From positions 32,234-96,233 of the forward strand of contig JAKFEW010000156.1 of assembly GCA_036675505.1 (NCBI GenBank): 64,000 nt of DNA. Reading direction: 5' to 3'. The DNA is from JAKFEW01 sp036675505 (GTDB lineage Bacteria > Cyanobacteriota > Sericytochromatia > S15B-MN24 > JAQBPE01). Below the pieces are notes generated by a model. The model did not search any database. It was not told where the DNA came from and saw only the letters and a list, made by a program, of their open reading frames with translations. The number at the start of each line of letters is the position of its first letter. The stretch's first letter is position 1. Made by a program: the position numbers and the translations under genes. Shown piece by piece: positions 40,027 through 50,400 of the stretch.

Positions 40027-42087
40027 ATGCCCGCTGCCTCCCCGACCGACCTCGACGTCCAACTCCGCCACCATTTCCAGCTCAGGGCCTTCCGCGAGGG
40101 TCAGCGGGACGTCATCGAGGCGCTGCTCGCCGGACGTTCCACGCTCGCGGTGATGCCGACCGGACGCGGCAAGTCGCTCTGCTACCAGCTGCCGGCGCTC
40201 ATGCTGCCGGGCGTGACCATGGTGGTGTCGCCGCTGATCGCGCTCATGAAAGATCAGGTCGACACGCTCACCGACCGCGGCATCGCGGCCACCTTCATCA
40301 ACAGCAGCCTCGACGGAGAGGAGCAGCAGCGCCGCATCGAGGGCCTGCGTGCCGGGACCTACAAGCTGGTGTACGTCGCGCCCGAGCGCTTCCGCCAACG
40401 CGCCTTCGTCGAGACGCTGCGGGACGTCCAGGTCTCGTTGTTCGCGGTCGATGAGGCGCACTGCCTCTCGCAGTGGGGCCACGATTTCCGGCCGGATTAC
40501 CTCAAGCTGCGCGCCGCGCGCGAGGCGTGCGGCAACCCGGTGGTGCTCGCCGCGACCGCCACGGCCACGGCCGAGGTGCGTGACGACATCGTGCATCAGC
40601 TCGGCCTCGAGGACCCGAAAGTGGTCGTCTCGGGCTTCGACCGCCCGAATCTGCGGTACGTGGTGCGTTACGCGCCGTCGGAGGATGCGAAGGCCGAAAA
40701 GCTGCAGGAAATCCTCGAGAAGATGCCAGGCAGCGCGATCGTCTACGCGGCGACGCGAAAGAACGTCGAGAACGTGACGGAGCGGCTCAACGCCGCCGGC
40801 ATCGCGGCCGTGGCCTACCACGCCGGCCTCGAGGACCTCGAGCGCGCCGGTGCCCAGGACGCTTTCATGAGCGATCGGGTGCGCGTGGTCGTCGCCACCA
40901 ATGCCTTCGGCATGGGCATCGACAAGCCCGACGTACGCCTGGTGGTCCACCACGATCTGCCCGGCACGATCGAGGCGTACTACCAGGAAGCCGGCCGTGC
41001 CGGCCGCGACGGGCGCACGGCGTTCTGCGTGCTGCTGTTCAGCCCGGCCGACCGGTACCTGCAAGAGTTCTTCATCGAAGGGGCGTGCCCCAGGCCCGAG
41101 ACCATCGCCGGGGTCTACCAGGTGCTCGCGGCGCGCGAAGAGGAGGAGATCTTCGTCAGCCAGGAAGCGCTCAACCGCCAGCTCCCGCACAAGGCCCACG
41201 ACATGGCGGTCGGCACCGCGCTGACGTTGCTCGAACGCGCGGGCTTGATCGCGCGGCTCGCGCGTGGCACGGCGGTCTCCCAGGTGCGGCTGCTCGTGCC
41301 CGACGCCCAGGCTCCGCGCAGCTCGCTCCAACAGAAGGTGCTGGATCGGCTGCGCGCGACGCCTGGCAGCACCGCGGGACGCTCGCTCGAGCTCGGGCCG
41401 TTCGCGGACTCGATCGAGGAGGCCCGCGAGGCGGTTCACCATGCGCTTCAGGCCCTGCGCATGAAGGCCGTGATCGAATACACGCCGCCCGCACGCACGC
41501 GCGGCATGCGGGTCACCCGCCGGGTGGCCGACCCGCTCCTGGACCTCGATCTCGTCTACCTCGAAAGCAAGCAGGCCCGTGAACTGGCGAAGCTCGATCG
41601 CATGGTGGGCTTCGCTTACGCCCGCCGCTGCCGGCGCGACGCCATCCTCGACTACTTCGGCGAGCAAACGGCCAGGCCATGCGGGAAGTGCGACGTGTGC
41701 ATGGGCCAGGCGGACCCGGCGCTCGACAACCCCGGCGGCGGCAAGGCGACCACGCCGCGACCCCAGGCGCGCGGAGGCGCCCGCCCGGGCGACGAGCAAC
41801 CCCAGGCAAACCCGTTGCTCTACGACACGCTGGTGGCACTACGCTCGAGGATGGCGCGCCTCCTCGACGTGCCCGCCTACATGATCTTCGGGAACGCCTC
41901 CCTGCGCGAGATGGCGACCTACTTGCCGGATTGCTTCGACGCGATGCTCGCGGTCCATGGCGTCGGCAAGGAGAAGCTCGCGAAATATGGCAGCGAGTTC
42001 CTCGGCGCGATCATCGCCTACCGCGAGATGCACCCCGAGGCGGCGCCGATCGGCGCTCCCAAGCCGTTGTCGAAGAAGAAGCCCTGA
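40027..42087 (+). CDS. recQ: ATP-dependent DNA helicase RecQ
   Basis: This 686-residue SF2 helicase has motif I MPTGRGKSLCYQLPAL, motif II DEAHC, motif VI YYQEAGRAGRDG, a RecQ zinc site (CRRDAILDYFGE..CGKCDVC) and an HRDC domain (about residues 595-675, NPLLYDTLVALRSRMARLLDVPAYMIF). It unwinds DNA 3' to 5' in recombination and repair. Domain order and length match canonical RecQ. It is convergent with a lipoprotein gene, 5 bp away. Confidence 0.96.
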   Translation: MPAASPTDLDVQLRHHFQLRAFREGQRDVIEALLAGRSTLAVMPTGRGKSLCYQLPALMLPGVTMVVSPLIALMKDQVDTLTDRGIAATFINSSLDGEEQQRRIEGLRAGTYKLVYVAPERFRQRAFVETLRDVQVSLFAVDEAHCLSQWGHDFRPDYLKLRAAREACGNPVVLAATATATAEVRDDIVHQLGLEDPKVVVSGFDRPNLRYVVRYAPSEDAKAEKLQEILEKMPGSAIVYAATRKNVENVTERLNAAGIAAVAYHAGLEDLERAGAQDAFMSDRVRVVVATNAFGMGIDKPDVRLVVHHDLPGTIEAYYQEAGRAGRDGRTAFCVLLFSPADRYLQEFFIEGACPRPETIAGVYQVLAAREEEEIFVSQEALNRQLPHKAHDMAVGTALTLLERAGLIARLARGTAVSQVRLLVPDAQAPRSSLQQKVLDRLRATPGSTAGRSLELGPFADSIEEAREAVHHALQALRMKAVIEYTPPARTRGMRVTRRVADPLLDLDLVYLESKQARELAKLDRMVGFAYARRCRRDAILDYFGEQTARPCGKCDVCMGQADPALDNPGGGKATTPRPQARGGARPGDEQPQANPLLYDTLVALRSRMARLLDVPAYMIFGNASLREMATYLPDCFDAMLAVHGVGKEKLAKYGSEFLGAIIAYREMHPEAAPIGAPKPLSKKKP

Positions 42088-42092
42088 GCGTC

Positions 42093-43355
42093 TCAGCGAC
42101 CTGACGTCGAGGCCGGCCCCTCCCGGACTTCGACCCGGAAGCCGATGCCCACCGTGTACGCGCGGAACTGGCCATTCGGCAGGAACGACCGCGGCTCGAC
42201 CACGTCGAACAGCACGTGCTGCACGCCGGGCCTGTTCGCCGTCGTGACCTCGCCGCTGTAGCGGTGATCGCCCGCCACGCGGTCGACGCCGCGCCCGTCG
42301 TCGAAGAATTGCACGCGCGCCGTGGCCTTGGCGCCCTGTAGCGCTGCGAACACGAAGGGTGCACCGGGATCCCGGCTGGCGAGGTCGACCTCGAGGCGAA
42401 TCCGCTCGCCGCCGATGGCGAACGGTTGATCGCCCACCTTGACCATCGCCCGATCGGGGATGAGCACGTGAGCCGGCGGGCCGACCTTGTCGACCGTGCC
42501 CTGGCGGAAGATCGAGACGCGCGCGATCTCGAGCCCACGGCGCCCACCCTTGGTGATGACCTCGATCGGCGCGAGCTGGGCGAGCTGGTACTTGCCATCC
42601 TTCGGCACGAGCACCATCGAGCGGCTGAACAACGCGCCGAACCGCTTCTCGACCACTTCGCCCGGCCCCTTGTAGGAGAACTTGCCCTTCTGCTGGTACC
42701 GGATCGTGGCGCGCACCGGGCGCACGCCCTCGGCGCAGTCGCCGTCGGCGCAGTCCTTGCGCAGCGTGAGCAGCGTGTCGCTGTGGGCCTCCTCGGTGCG
42801 GCCCCAGATCGGCGCGGGTCCAGGCGCGACCGGCACCGGATTGGTCTGTCGGCGCACGTCGCCGCCGGCGGCCAGCGTCCGATAGAGCACCACGCCACCG
42901 TCGTGGGTCAGCAAGACCACGCCGCCGTCATGGATCAATTCGGATCCCAGATAGGGCAAGACGTCCTCGCGGAGGGCCTGTTCGACGGCCGTCTGCTCGG
43001 CCGGGGCGAGGTCGGAGCTCGTGCTCGCGGCCGGCAAGGGATCGTCCGGGTCGATCGCCTCGATCGGTTCGGACACCACCGCGTCCGGCGTGGCCGTGGC
43101 CGACGCCGGCGACCCGGGCGCCGCGGTGGTCCCGATGGTCGGGACGGCCGTCGCCCCCGGCGAGGCCGAAGGCATGGCGCTCGCGGTCCCGGGCGCGGCC
43201 GACCTGCCAGCCACCACCACGCTCGGCGCGAAGTCCAGCGTCCAGGCCAGCGGGCTCTTGGTGCAGCCCAGCACCGTAATCGTGCAGGCTAGCGCGGCGA
43301 GACCGACCGCGCGGTGAACGGCGCGGCGGGACAGGGGAACGCGATGGTCGTCCAT
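42093..43355 (-). CDS. secreted lipoprotein of unknown function
   Basis: This 420-residue protein has a lipobox (TVLGC), a Ser/Thr/Pro/Ala-rich spacer (about 35-105), and a folded C-terminal region. A near-tandem HDGGVVL repeat is seen around residues 145-160. The last 120 residues (AKATARVQFFDDGRGVDRVAGDHRYSGEV) resemble choice-of-anchor-type beta modules, which act as surface or adhesion modules in other proteins. I do not recognise the middle part. The ATG at 43355 has GGAG six bases upstream. Confidence 0.68.
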   Translation of the reverse strand: MDDHRVPLSRRAVHRAVGLAALACTITVLGCTKSPLAWTLDFAPSVVVAGRSAAPGTASAMPSASPGATAVPTIGTTAAPGSPASATATPDAVVSEPIEAIDPDDPLPAASTSSDLAPAEQTAVEQALREDVLPYLGSELIHDGGVVLLTHDGGVVLYRTLAAGGDVRRQTNPVPVAPGPAPIWGRTEEAHSDTLLTLRKDCADGDCAEGVRPVRATIRYQQKGKFSYKGPGEVVEKRFGALFSRSMVLVPKDGKYQLAQLAPIEVITKGGRRGLEIARVSIFRQGTVDKVGPPAHVLIPDRAMVKVGDQPFAIGGERIRLEVDLASRDPGAPFVFAALQGAKATARVQFFDDGRGVDRVAGDHRYSGEVTTANRPGVQHVLFDVVEPRSFLPNGQFRAYTVGIGFRVEVREGPASTSGR

Positions 43356-43475
43356 GGGATACTCCAACCGATGGCGGCTTCCATGCCGTCAAACTGGTCT
43401 CATCTTACCGGGCGCAGGATAACACGCCCGATGACACACCCATGTGACGAGAGCGAGGTGGCATCCGGTTCCCGA

Positions 43476-46400
43476 TCAGCGCAGCACTTCCGGCAGGACG
43501 ACTTCACGCCCCTGCGAAATCGTCTGGAAAAGCGCTTCCGAGGCTGCCGAGGGCGGACCGCCGAGCTCGCGTTCGAAGACCTGCTTCATGATCTGGTAAT
43601 GGCGCAGCGCCTGCTCGCGCTGTCCCAGGCGGGCCAGGCAGCCCATCTTGACCTGGTGGGCGAACTCGCAGCAGGAATCGAAGGCCAGGTTGGCCTCGGC
43701 TGCCTCGAGCGCGCCGTGATCGTCCTTGGCTTCCAGGTAGGAGCGCATGAGCGCCGTGTGGGCCTCCTGGGCCAGCCGCTGGAAGCGCTCGCGCTCGATC
43801 GTGAGCCAGGGGCCGTCGGCCGTCAGTTCGGCCAGGTACGGGCCGTCGTAGGTCGCGAGGGCCGACTTCCAGTGCCGGCGACGCTCCTCGAGCCCGAGCG
43901 CGGGATCCGCGCCGTGCTTGAGGTGATACTCGAAGTCCTGCGTGTCGAGCTGGAACGGCAGGGCGAAGTTGAAGGTGTAGCGGCCGTCGACGAAGTGCAC
44001 GAAGCGCGACGGCGTCTGCTTGTCGAGGTCCGGCTCGAGCGCGTGGCGCAGGCGCGAGAGCAGCACCAGGATCGCCGTGCGGGTGGTGTCCATCTCGCCG
44101 TACAGCAAGTCGGTGAGCGCTTCCTTCGTCACGCCTTCCGGGTGGCCGAGCAGGTAGGCGAGGATCATCTTGGTCTTGAAGCCGCGCCACTCACGCGAGC
44201 CGACCATGCGATCGCCGACCCACACTTTCAGCTCACCGAAGGCCTGGATGGTGATCGCCGGCACCACGCCCGGCCGCGCCGGTCCGGTCGCCGGCACGGC
44301 CGGCCCGACCGCCGCGCGCAGCTCGATCTCGGCAGGCTTCTCGTCGGTCACCACGGGCACCGTGGCCGCGGCCTGGCGGCTGCGCTCCTCGTCCTTCAAG
44401 AAGCCGAATTCGTAGGCGTCCGCCAGGGTCGCGGCCTCCTCCCAGAGCCGGGCGTGGGCCGCGGCGTCGCCCTCGCGGGCCGCGAGGCGGGCCCTGTAGA
44501 AGGCGATCTGGGTCTGGCGATAGCGGAAGCCCAGCGCCTTGAACTCCTCGGCGAGCCGGTCGAGCAGCGCCTGGGCCTCGTCGGCCGCGCCCGTCTCGAT
44601 CAGCGTGGCGCCACGCAGGATCGCGAGGTCGATCATCCGGGGGTCGTCGAGCGGCATCGCGGCGAGCTCGAGCGCCTGGTCGGCGAGCGCGCGGGCACGG
44701 GGGAGGGCGCCCTGGCGCTGCGCGACCTCGGCCAGCGCGCCGATCGCCTTGGCCGCCGTGGTCTTGTCCTGCAGGTTCAGCGCGCCGTCGCGCGCGGCTT
44801 CGAAGTGGCCTTCCGCGCGGCGCAGGTCGCCGAGGCCGAGCGCGGCCGCGCCGAGGGCGATCTGGGCGTAGAGCATGTCGCGGCGCGAGCGCAGCAGCTG
44901 GGCCAGGTCCATCGCGCGCTCGGCGGCGGCCCAGGCCTCCTGGTAGCGGCCCTGGTAGGTGAAGACCGCGGCCAGGTTGTTGAACGTCATCGGCAGCGGG
45001 ATGCGGCCGGCCAGCTCGGACTGGGCGACGGCCTCCTGGCAGGTGGCGATCGCCGACTCGAACTGGCCAAAGCGGGTGTAGCACAGCCCCAGGTTGTTCA
45101 GCACCTTGGCCTGGCCGAGCGGGTCGCCGAGCTGACGGTAGCAAGCCAGCGCCTGCTCGTAGCTCGCCATCGCGGCCTGCGCCGCGTGCGTGCCGAAAGC
45201 CCAGGCGCCGCGCAAGTTGTGCGCGAAGGCCCGGGTGGTGAGGTCTTCGGCGGCGAGCAGGGTCTCGCCCTCCAGGAGGATCTCATGGGCGCGGCTGTCG
45301 TTGCGGAACATGTAAATGGCGGCCAGGTGGACGCGGGCGCGCCCCTTCTGCCCGTCGTCAGCAGCGAGCTCGGCCGCGCGCTCGAACAGGCCGATCGCCT
45401 GGTCGTAGTCACCCCAGAGCCGGAAGACCTCGCCCTGGTAGTGGCACATCGCGTAAGCGCCCGCGCGGTAGTCGACCGGGAAGCGCTCGAGCAGGCCACG
45501 CAGGCGCTCGAGCTGGTTGTGGGCGATCAGGTCCTCGGCGAGGCGCACGACGAGCGCCTCGGCCTCGGGCAAGGCCTGGCCGCGCAGCAGCAGGCCGAGC
45601 GCATCCTCCGGATCCTGATCGGCGAGGTGGCTGCCCAGCTTGCGGCACAGCGCCTGGATGTCGGCCGTCGTGACGGTCTCCTCCAGGCGGTTCTGCAAGA
45701 AGCGCCGGAAGCTCGGGTGGTAGACGTAGCCGGCCGTCGCGGCGCTGGCGGCCGGGTCGCGCGCCTCCTGATCTTCAGGGAAGAGCAGGTTGCCCTGGAT
45801 CAGGTGCCGGAGGCGGTCCGCCGCGTCCTCGACGCCCAGCGCCACGCGGCAGGTATTGGCGTCGACGTGGGGCAACAGCGAGGTCTCGAGCAGGAAGGTC
45901 TGCATCGGCTCGGGCTGGCAGGAGAAGACCTCCGTCGCCAGGTAGTCGTAGAGCGCGGCCGGGTGGTCCAGCTCCCGGAAGAGCAGGTCGCGCGCGTCGC
46001 CCCCGGCGCCCTTCACGGCCTGGGCCGCCAGGATCACGCTCGCGACCCAGCCGTCGGTGTGGCTGAGCAGCTCGACGGCCTCGGCGTCGGTCAGGGTGAC
46101 GCCCGAGAGCTTGAGCAAAAGCTCGCGCAGCTCGGTGGCCGAGAACCGCAGCTCCTTCACGCCCACCTCGACGAGCTGCTGGCGCACCCGCATCTGGGGC
46201 AGCGGCAGCTGGGGCTGCTCGCGCGTGGTGAGCAGCAGCTGCCAGTTGTCCGGCAGGTACTGCGCGAGGTATTCGACCGCCTTGAGGATGCCAGGCACCT
46301 TGCCGACGGCGTGGAAGTCGTCGAGCACCAGGACGGCGCCTTCTTCGGCGCCTTCTGCCAGCTCCTCGGCGAGCAGGCCGATCACGGTCTGCAAGACGGC

Positions 46401-46733
46401 GTCGAGGTTCGGCGCCGAACGGACCAGCTCCATCGCGCGGTCGGACAGGCCCGGCACGGCCAACTTCAGCGCGCCGTGCAGGTAGGTGAGGAACGTGCCG
46501 AGGTCGGTGTCGGACTCGTCGAGCGAGTACCAGCTCGCAGGGACGTCCAGTTCCCGGAGATAGGCGGCCGCGAGGGTGCTCTTGCCGTAGCCGGGGCCGC
46601 CGCAGACCATCGAGAGGCGCTTGCTCGGCTCGAGGCCCCGCGCGAGCCCGGCATGCAGTTTCGGCCGGTGCACGTATGGTTCGGGCATCCGGGGTGGAAC
46701 GAGCTTGCGTTTGATCAGCGGGATCGCGTTCAC
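43476..46733 (-). CDS. STAND-type ATPase regulator with TPRs and C-terminal BTAD (SARP-like)
   Basis: This 1085-residue protein resembles MalT-class regulators. Its NTPase has the P-loop GGPGYGKST (residues 45-53) and VLVLDDFH as Walker B. TPR-like repeats follow (about 340-730). The C-terminus has a winged-helix-like segment (about 790-875, AFGELKVWVGDRMVGSREWRG) and a bacterial transcriptional activator domain (about 900-1060). Such proteins bind DNA when a small ligand or partner opens the ATPase. The start is GTG with a weak RBS (GGAAAG). Targets are unknown. Confidence 0.88.
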   Translation of the reverse strand: MNAIPLIKRKLVPPRMPEPYVHRPKLHAGLARGLEPSKRLSMVCGGPGYGKSTLAAAYLRELDVPASWYSLDESDTDLGTFLTYLHGALKLAVPGLSDRAMELVRSAPNLDAVLQTVIGLLAEELAEGAEEGAVLVLDDFHAVGKVPGILKAVEYLAQYLPDNWQLLLTTREQPQLPLPQMRVRQQLVEVGVKELRFSATELRELLLKLSGVTLTDAEAVELLSHTDGWVASVILAAQAVKGAGGDARDLLFRELDHPAALYDYLATEVFSCQPEPMQTFLLETSLLPHVDANTCRVALGVEDAADRLRHLIQGNLLFPEDQEARDPAASAATAGYVYHPSFRRFLQNRLEETVTTADIQALCRKLGSHLADQDPEDALGLLLRGQALPEAEALVVRLAEDLIAHNQLERLRGLLERFPVDYRAGAYAMCHYQGEVFRLWGDYDQAIGLFERAAELAADDGQKGRARVHLAAIYMFRNDSRAHEILLEGETLLAAEDLTTRAFAHNLRGAWAFGTHAAQAAMASYEQALACYRQLGDPLGQAKVLNNLGLCYTRFGQFESAIATCQEAVAQSELAGRIPLPMTFNNLAAVFTYQGRYQEAWAAAERAMDLAQLLRSRRDMLYAQIALGAAALGLGDLRRAEGHFEAARDGALNLQDKTTAAKAIGALAEVAQRQGALPRARALADQALELAAMPLDDPRMIDLAILRGATLIETGAADEAQALLDRLAEEFKALGFRYRQTQIAFYRARLAAREGDAAAHARLWEEAATLADAYEFGFLKDEERSRQAAATVPVVTDEKPAEIELRAAVGPAVPATGPARPGVVPAITIQAFGELKVWVGDRMVGSREWRGFKTKMILAYLLGHPEGVTKEALTDLLYGEMDTTRTAILVLLSRLRHALEPDLDKQTPSRFVHFVDGRYTFNFALPFQLDTQDFEYHLKHGADPALGLEERRRHWKSALATYDGPYLAELTADGPWLTIERERFQRLAQEAHTALMRSYLEAKDDHGALEAAEANLAFDSCCEFAHQVKMGCLARLGQREQALRHYQIMKQVFERELGGPPSAASEALFQTISQGREVVLPEVLR

Positions 46734-46804
46734 AAGCGCATCTTTCCCGCGCGTGGTCCTGCGATAACCCCACTGGCATCCCTTCCGTCGCCCTCGGAAG
46801 GACG

Positions 46805-46836
46805 AAAAAAAGGGCGTCCCCCTGGCTGGGACGCCC
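46805..46836 (-). terminator. terminator of the KGG stress gene
   Basis: On the minus strand GGGCGTCCC pairs with GGGACGCCC (46828-46836 and 46812-46820), 7-nt loop, followed by a run of seven T. Confidence 0.93.
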
Positions 46837-46849
46837 TCTCGATGTCGGG

Positions 46850-47110
46850 TTATTCTGCCGCTTCGCCTTCGCCGACCGCAGCGCCGACCTTCTGGCGACT
46901 GATGCGGGCGATCTTGCGGAAGAACTCGATGCCCTTCTCTTCCTTCAACGCGGTGCCGCCGAGCTTGCCGATCTCTGAAAAGAACTCCGAGCCGTATTTT
47001 TCACGGGTCTTCTGACCGCCCTTGCGGCCGATCGCCTGGAAGAACTCACGGTCCTTCTTGCGCTTCGTCTTCTTCGCCGCCTTCTTGGGGGCCGCAACCG
47101 TTTCTGCCAT
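46850..47110 (-). CDS. KGG-type small stress protein (con-10/GsiB-like)
   Basis: This 86-residue hydrophilic, Lys-rich protein has three repeats of the form EFFxxIGRKGG (REFFQAIGRKGGQKTREKYG, SEFFSEIGKLGGTA, IEFFRKIARIS), the KGG stress-protein motif. Such proteins are often induced in stationary phase or by desiccation. Start at ATG 47110 is preferred since GGAGG lies nine bases upstream; ATG 47119 is possible. It has its own promoter and a strong terminator. Confidence 0.83.
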   Translation of the reverse strand: MAETVAAPKKAAKKTKRKKDREFFQAIGRKGGQKTREKYGSEFFSEIGKLGGTALKEEKGIEFFRKIARISRQKVGAAVGEGEAAE

Positions 47111-47413
47111 GGGGGACATCCTCCACACACCTTCCGTCCATCCGGAAAGCATCGCCGACCGCGTTCTTCACCTGGCCGCCTCGGCGCCCATCGCAGGACA
47201 CATAAGACAATGAAGAATCGTAAACCATTCTAGCAATAATTGGGTCTTTGGCAAGCGGGCGAAGGTCATGTCAAGGGCGTTTCAGCCTGTCCTGGCGCGC
47301 AATTGCGGAAATTTACAATTTTTTATGATGTTTTGTCCTGTCTCGTCATGTCAAAGCCCCGGCGTGCATCAACTGCGCGCCGGGACCTCGGTGGCATCAG
47401 GATGTCGGCGAGA
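47111..47413. other. 303-bp intergenic region between KGG gene and tubulin-like gene
   Basis: It holds the KGG leader (about 110 nt), a promoter at 47227-47254, a 10-bp direct repeat GTCATGTCAA at 47265-47274 and 47345-47354 (80 bp apart), and an AT-rich block near 47305-47340. Near the tubulin-like stop, a 7-bp hairpin with a 13-nt loop (47358-47364/47378-47384) is followed on the minus strand by GCTTTG and may be its weak terminator. No gene recognised. Confidence 0.5.
47227..47254 (-). promoter_or_regulatory. promoter for the KGG stress gene
   Basis: On the minus strand TTGCCA (47249-47254) and TAGAAT (47227-47232) are separated by 16 bp. Confidence 0.55.
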
Positions 47414-50400
47414 TCAGCCGCCCTTGACCCGTGTCTCGATCTCCCGAGCTTGCTCAGGGGGAAGGCCGAGCGTCGCCGCGGTTTGTTCGAGCACCTGTCG
47501 CTCCTGGGCGTCGATCACCTTGTCGACCCAGAAGTGGGTGAACAGGCTCTCGTAACGGCCCTGGGCGTCAGCGAAGGCCGTCTGCGAGACCACCGCCTCG
47601 GCGCTCGGCGCCAATGAGGGGGCCGCCGTGGGCGCCGCCGGCGCGCCGCCCTCTTCCATGAGGTAAGTCTTGATGAACTCGCCGAGGATACCCTTCTGGG
47701 TCTGGTAGCGCGGATGGCGCGTGCCGAGCGAAGCCTCCATCGCCCGTGCGTAGCGGATCAGGCCGTCATAGAGGGTGCGCTTGGCGTCGGGACTCTTCGC
47801 GCCCTTGCCGATGTTCTCGATCGTGGCGAGCAGCCGATCGCGGGCTTCGTCGTGGCCGACCAGCGTCGTGATGCCGGACTGTTCCTCGGCGCCGAGCTCG
47901 ATCGTATCGGGCAGCCCCGCCTTGTCCTTGAAGTGGTAGACGACCGTGCGCTTGTCCTCCGGGTCGACGGTCAGGACGCCCAGCGCCAACCCCAGCGTAA
48001 GGCCGTGCTGGGCCTCGGCGAGCTTGGCCTCGTCCGGCGGGAAGAGGTCCGAGAACTCCTTGTAGGTCTTCGTTATGTGCAGGTGCTGGTCGAGGTAATG
48101 TTGGTAGTAGCCGCGGTAGCCCTCGAGCCCCTTCACCACGCGCAGCGGGAACGCGCCGAACTCCTGGATGAAGACCAGCATGTGCTTGTCCGGGTTGGGC
48201 TTCACGTGCGTCGGCGCGAGGTGGCAGGCGGCGTGCAGCACCTTGAGCATTTCCTGCACCTCGCGTACGGGGTGCGCGGAGTCCGCGCCCGCGAGGCCCA
48301 CCACCTTCTGGATGGCCGTCATCGTGAACTTGTGGGCGGCCTGCTTGCCGTCCACGTGGATGAACGGGTTGGCATGGTTGTAGAGGTTGTGCAGCACCGC
48401 TTCCTGCTTCTTGCGGTCCGGGTACTTCGCGAAGAAGCGCTCGATCACGGTGGTCTCGTCGAGCTTGAACTTCTGTTGGCCCTGGCTGAATACAGGGCCG
48501 CCGGCGTCGAGGATCGCGGCCTTGAAAGCCTCGCGCTCGCTGGCCCACGACACGCCGGCGAGCGCCATCAGGCTGCCGCCACGCTTCTTGAGCAGCTCGA
48601 TCGTGAGCTGGCGGAAGGCCTTGTTCTCGCTTTCGGGCTCCGCGAAGCGTTCGGCGTAGTAGAGCGAAACGTCCTCGGCGTCGAAGAGGTAGGTGGTGTT
48701 GGCGTAGTTGAGGCTCAGGATCTCGGCCGAAACCGACTTCTCGAGCGCGTGCAGCTCGCCGCGCAGGGTGCCGAGCATCTGTTCGACCTTCTCGACGCGC
48801 CCGCGCAGCTCGCCGAGCCGCGTGATGAAGTGGCCGAACATCACCGAGCCGACCTCACGCACCTTGATTTCGAGCTGGATGCGGTGGTGCCGCTCGAGCA
48901 ACTCGAGGAACTCGTCCGCCTTGGTACGCAGCTCCTTGCTGGCGAGGCCGGTGACCTTCTTCCACATGGTCTCCGCGATCGGATCGAAGTGGCCGAGGAA
49001 CTCGTTGAGGTCCTTTTCGGCCGGGCAGTCTTCGGCGACGATCTTGCCGACCTGCAGGTAACCCTCGCGGTAAAGCTCGAAGGTGTTGCGCAGCTCGTCG
49101 ATCAGCCAGAGCGCGTGCTTTGTGCCGCGCAACGGGTCGTCGACGGCCTCGGTGACGACCTTGTCGAGCTCGCCCTCGGTCTGTTTGCGCAGCTTCTGCA
49201 TGTTGTCGTGGACCTGGCGCGCGTGCTCGCCCCACTTCTGGACGTCCTGGCCGACGCCGCGGGTCTTGCCGCGCATTTCCTTGTGGTGGCCCCACAAGAT
49301 CGCATCCACGTCGGTCAGCTTGGCCTTGAGGCGATCGGTCTTCGCCAACAGGTCCTCGTCGACCTTGCCCTTCCAGGCCTCGAGGTGCTCCGGCAGCGAG
49401 CCGCCGCCCGAGGCCTGCATCATGAAGTCGTAGAAAGGCGCCTTGTGCGCCGTCTCGACCCACTTGTGCTTGGCGAGGAAGGTCTCGAATTGCTCCTTGC
49501 TGCCGCGGTGCTCGCCCTGGACGTTTAGCCAGGAACCGACCATCTCGGCGCCGAGGCGGGCGGCGAGCGCCGTGCGCACGCGGTCCACGGGGAACCGCAC
49601 GGAGGCGAGGCCGAAGCTCAGGTAGTTCTGCGGCAAGCCGAAGGGATCGCGCGGCGTGACCTGCCAGACGCCTTCCAGGTTCGAGCGGTTGCTCTTGGCG
49701 TAGCGCGCGAAGTTGCTCGTGAACTCGAGCGCGATCTTCTGCGCCACCATCTCTTGCAGGTCCGTGATGCGGGCCGAATCGACGACCTTGTTCTGGTCGC
49801 CAAGCAGGTAGCAGAAGGTGAACGGCGGGCCGCTCTGGTCGATCTTGTCGAGCGGGTTGCTCGTGTACTGGGCGCGGAAGTGCGCGCTCTCGGCACGGCC
49901 CATCGCCTGGTAGTGGTTCAGCTCCTTGAGCGCGGCGTAGCCGTTGGCCTTGATGCGGTCCGAAACGCCCGAGAAGGCGCCCGGCAGCATCAACATGCCG
50001 TTCACCTCGCCGAGCAGGTTGTCGTACTTGAACCAGTGCTTGAGGTTGTAGGCCATGTCGAGCGTCATGCCACTGCCCGTGCCGCCACACAGCGACGAAA
50101 CGAGGAAGACGTTGACGCCCTGGTCCACGTTCATGCCGTAGTGGTCGATCATGAACTTGGCCTTGTCGCGGTCCGTGACGGACTTGACCTTGGCGAGCGT
50201 CGCCTCCTTGACGGCGCCGTAGCCGAGGAAGAAGGCCAGCCGGCCGAGCGCGCGAATCTGCTTGGCGCCGCTCTTGAGGTCCTGAATGCCCGTGAGATCG
50301 GGCGGGAACCAGCCGCTCAGGTAATCGTACTGCGCGAGGTTGCCGAGGATCGGCGGGATGTTGTCGGTGTCGAGGATGACCTTCTCCTCGGGCTTCAGGC

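Noticed and set aside
43314..47015. Long open frame (over 1200 codons) antisense to the BTAD regulator
   Set aside because: It lies opposite a gene with clear P-loop, TPR and BTAD domains. Its translation is an Arg/Glu/Leu-biased shadow of GC-rich codons without any recognisable domain.
47240..47617. Plus-strand ORF between the KGG and tubulin-like genes
   Set aside because: It runs into the antisense of the tubulin-like gene and has no RBS or conserved composition.
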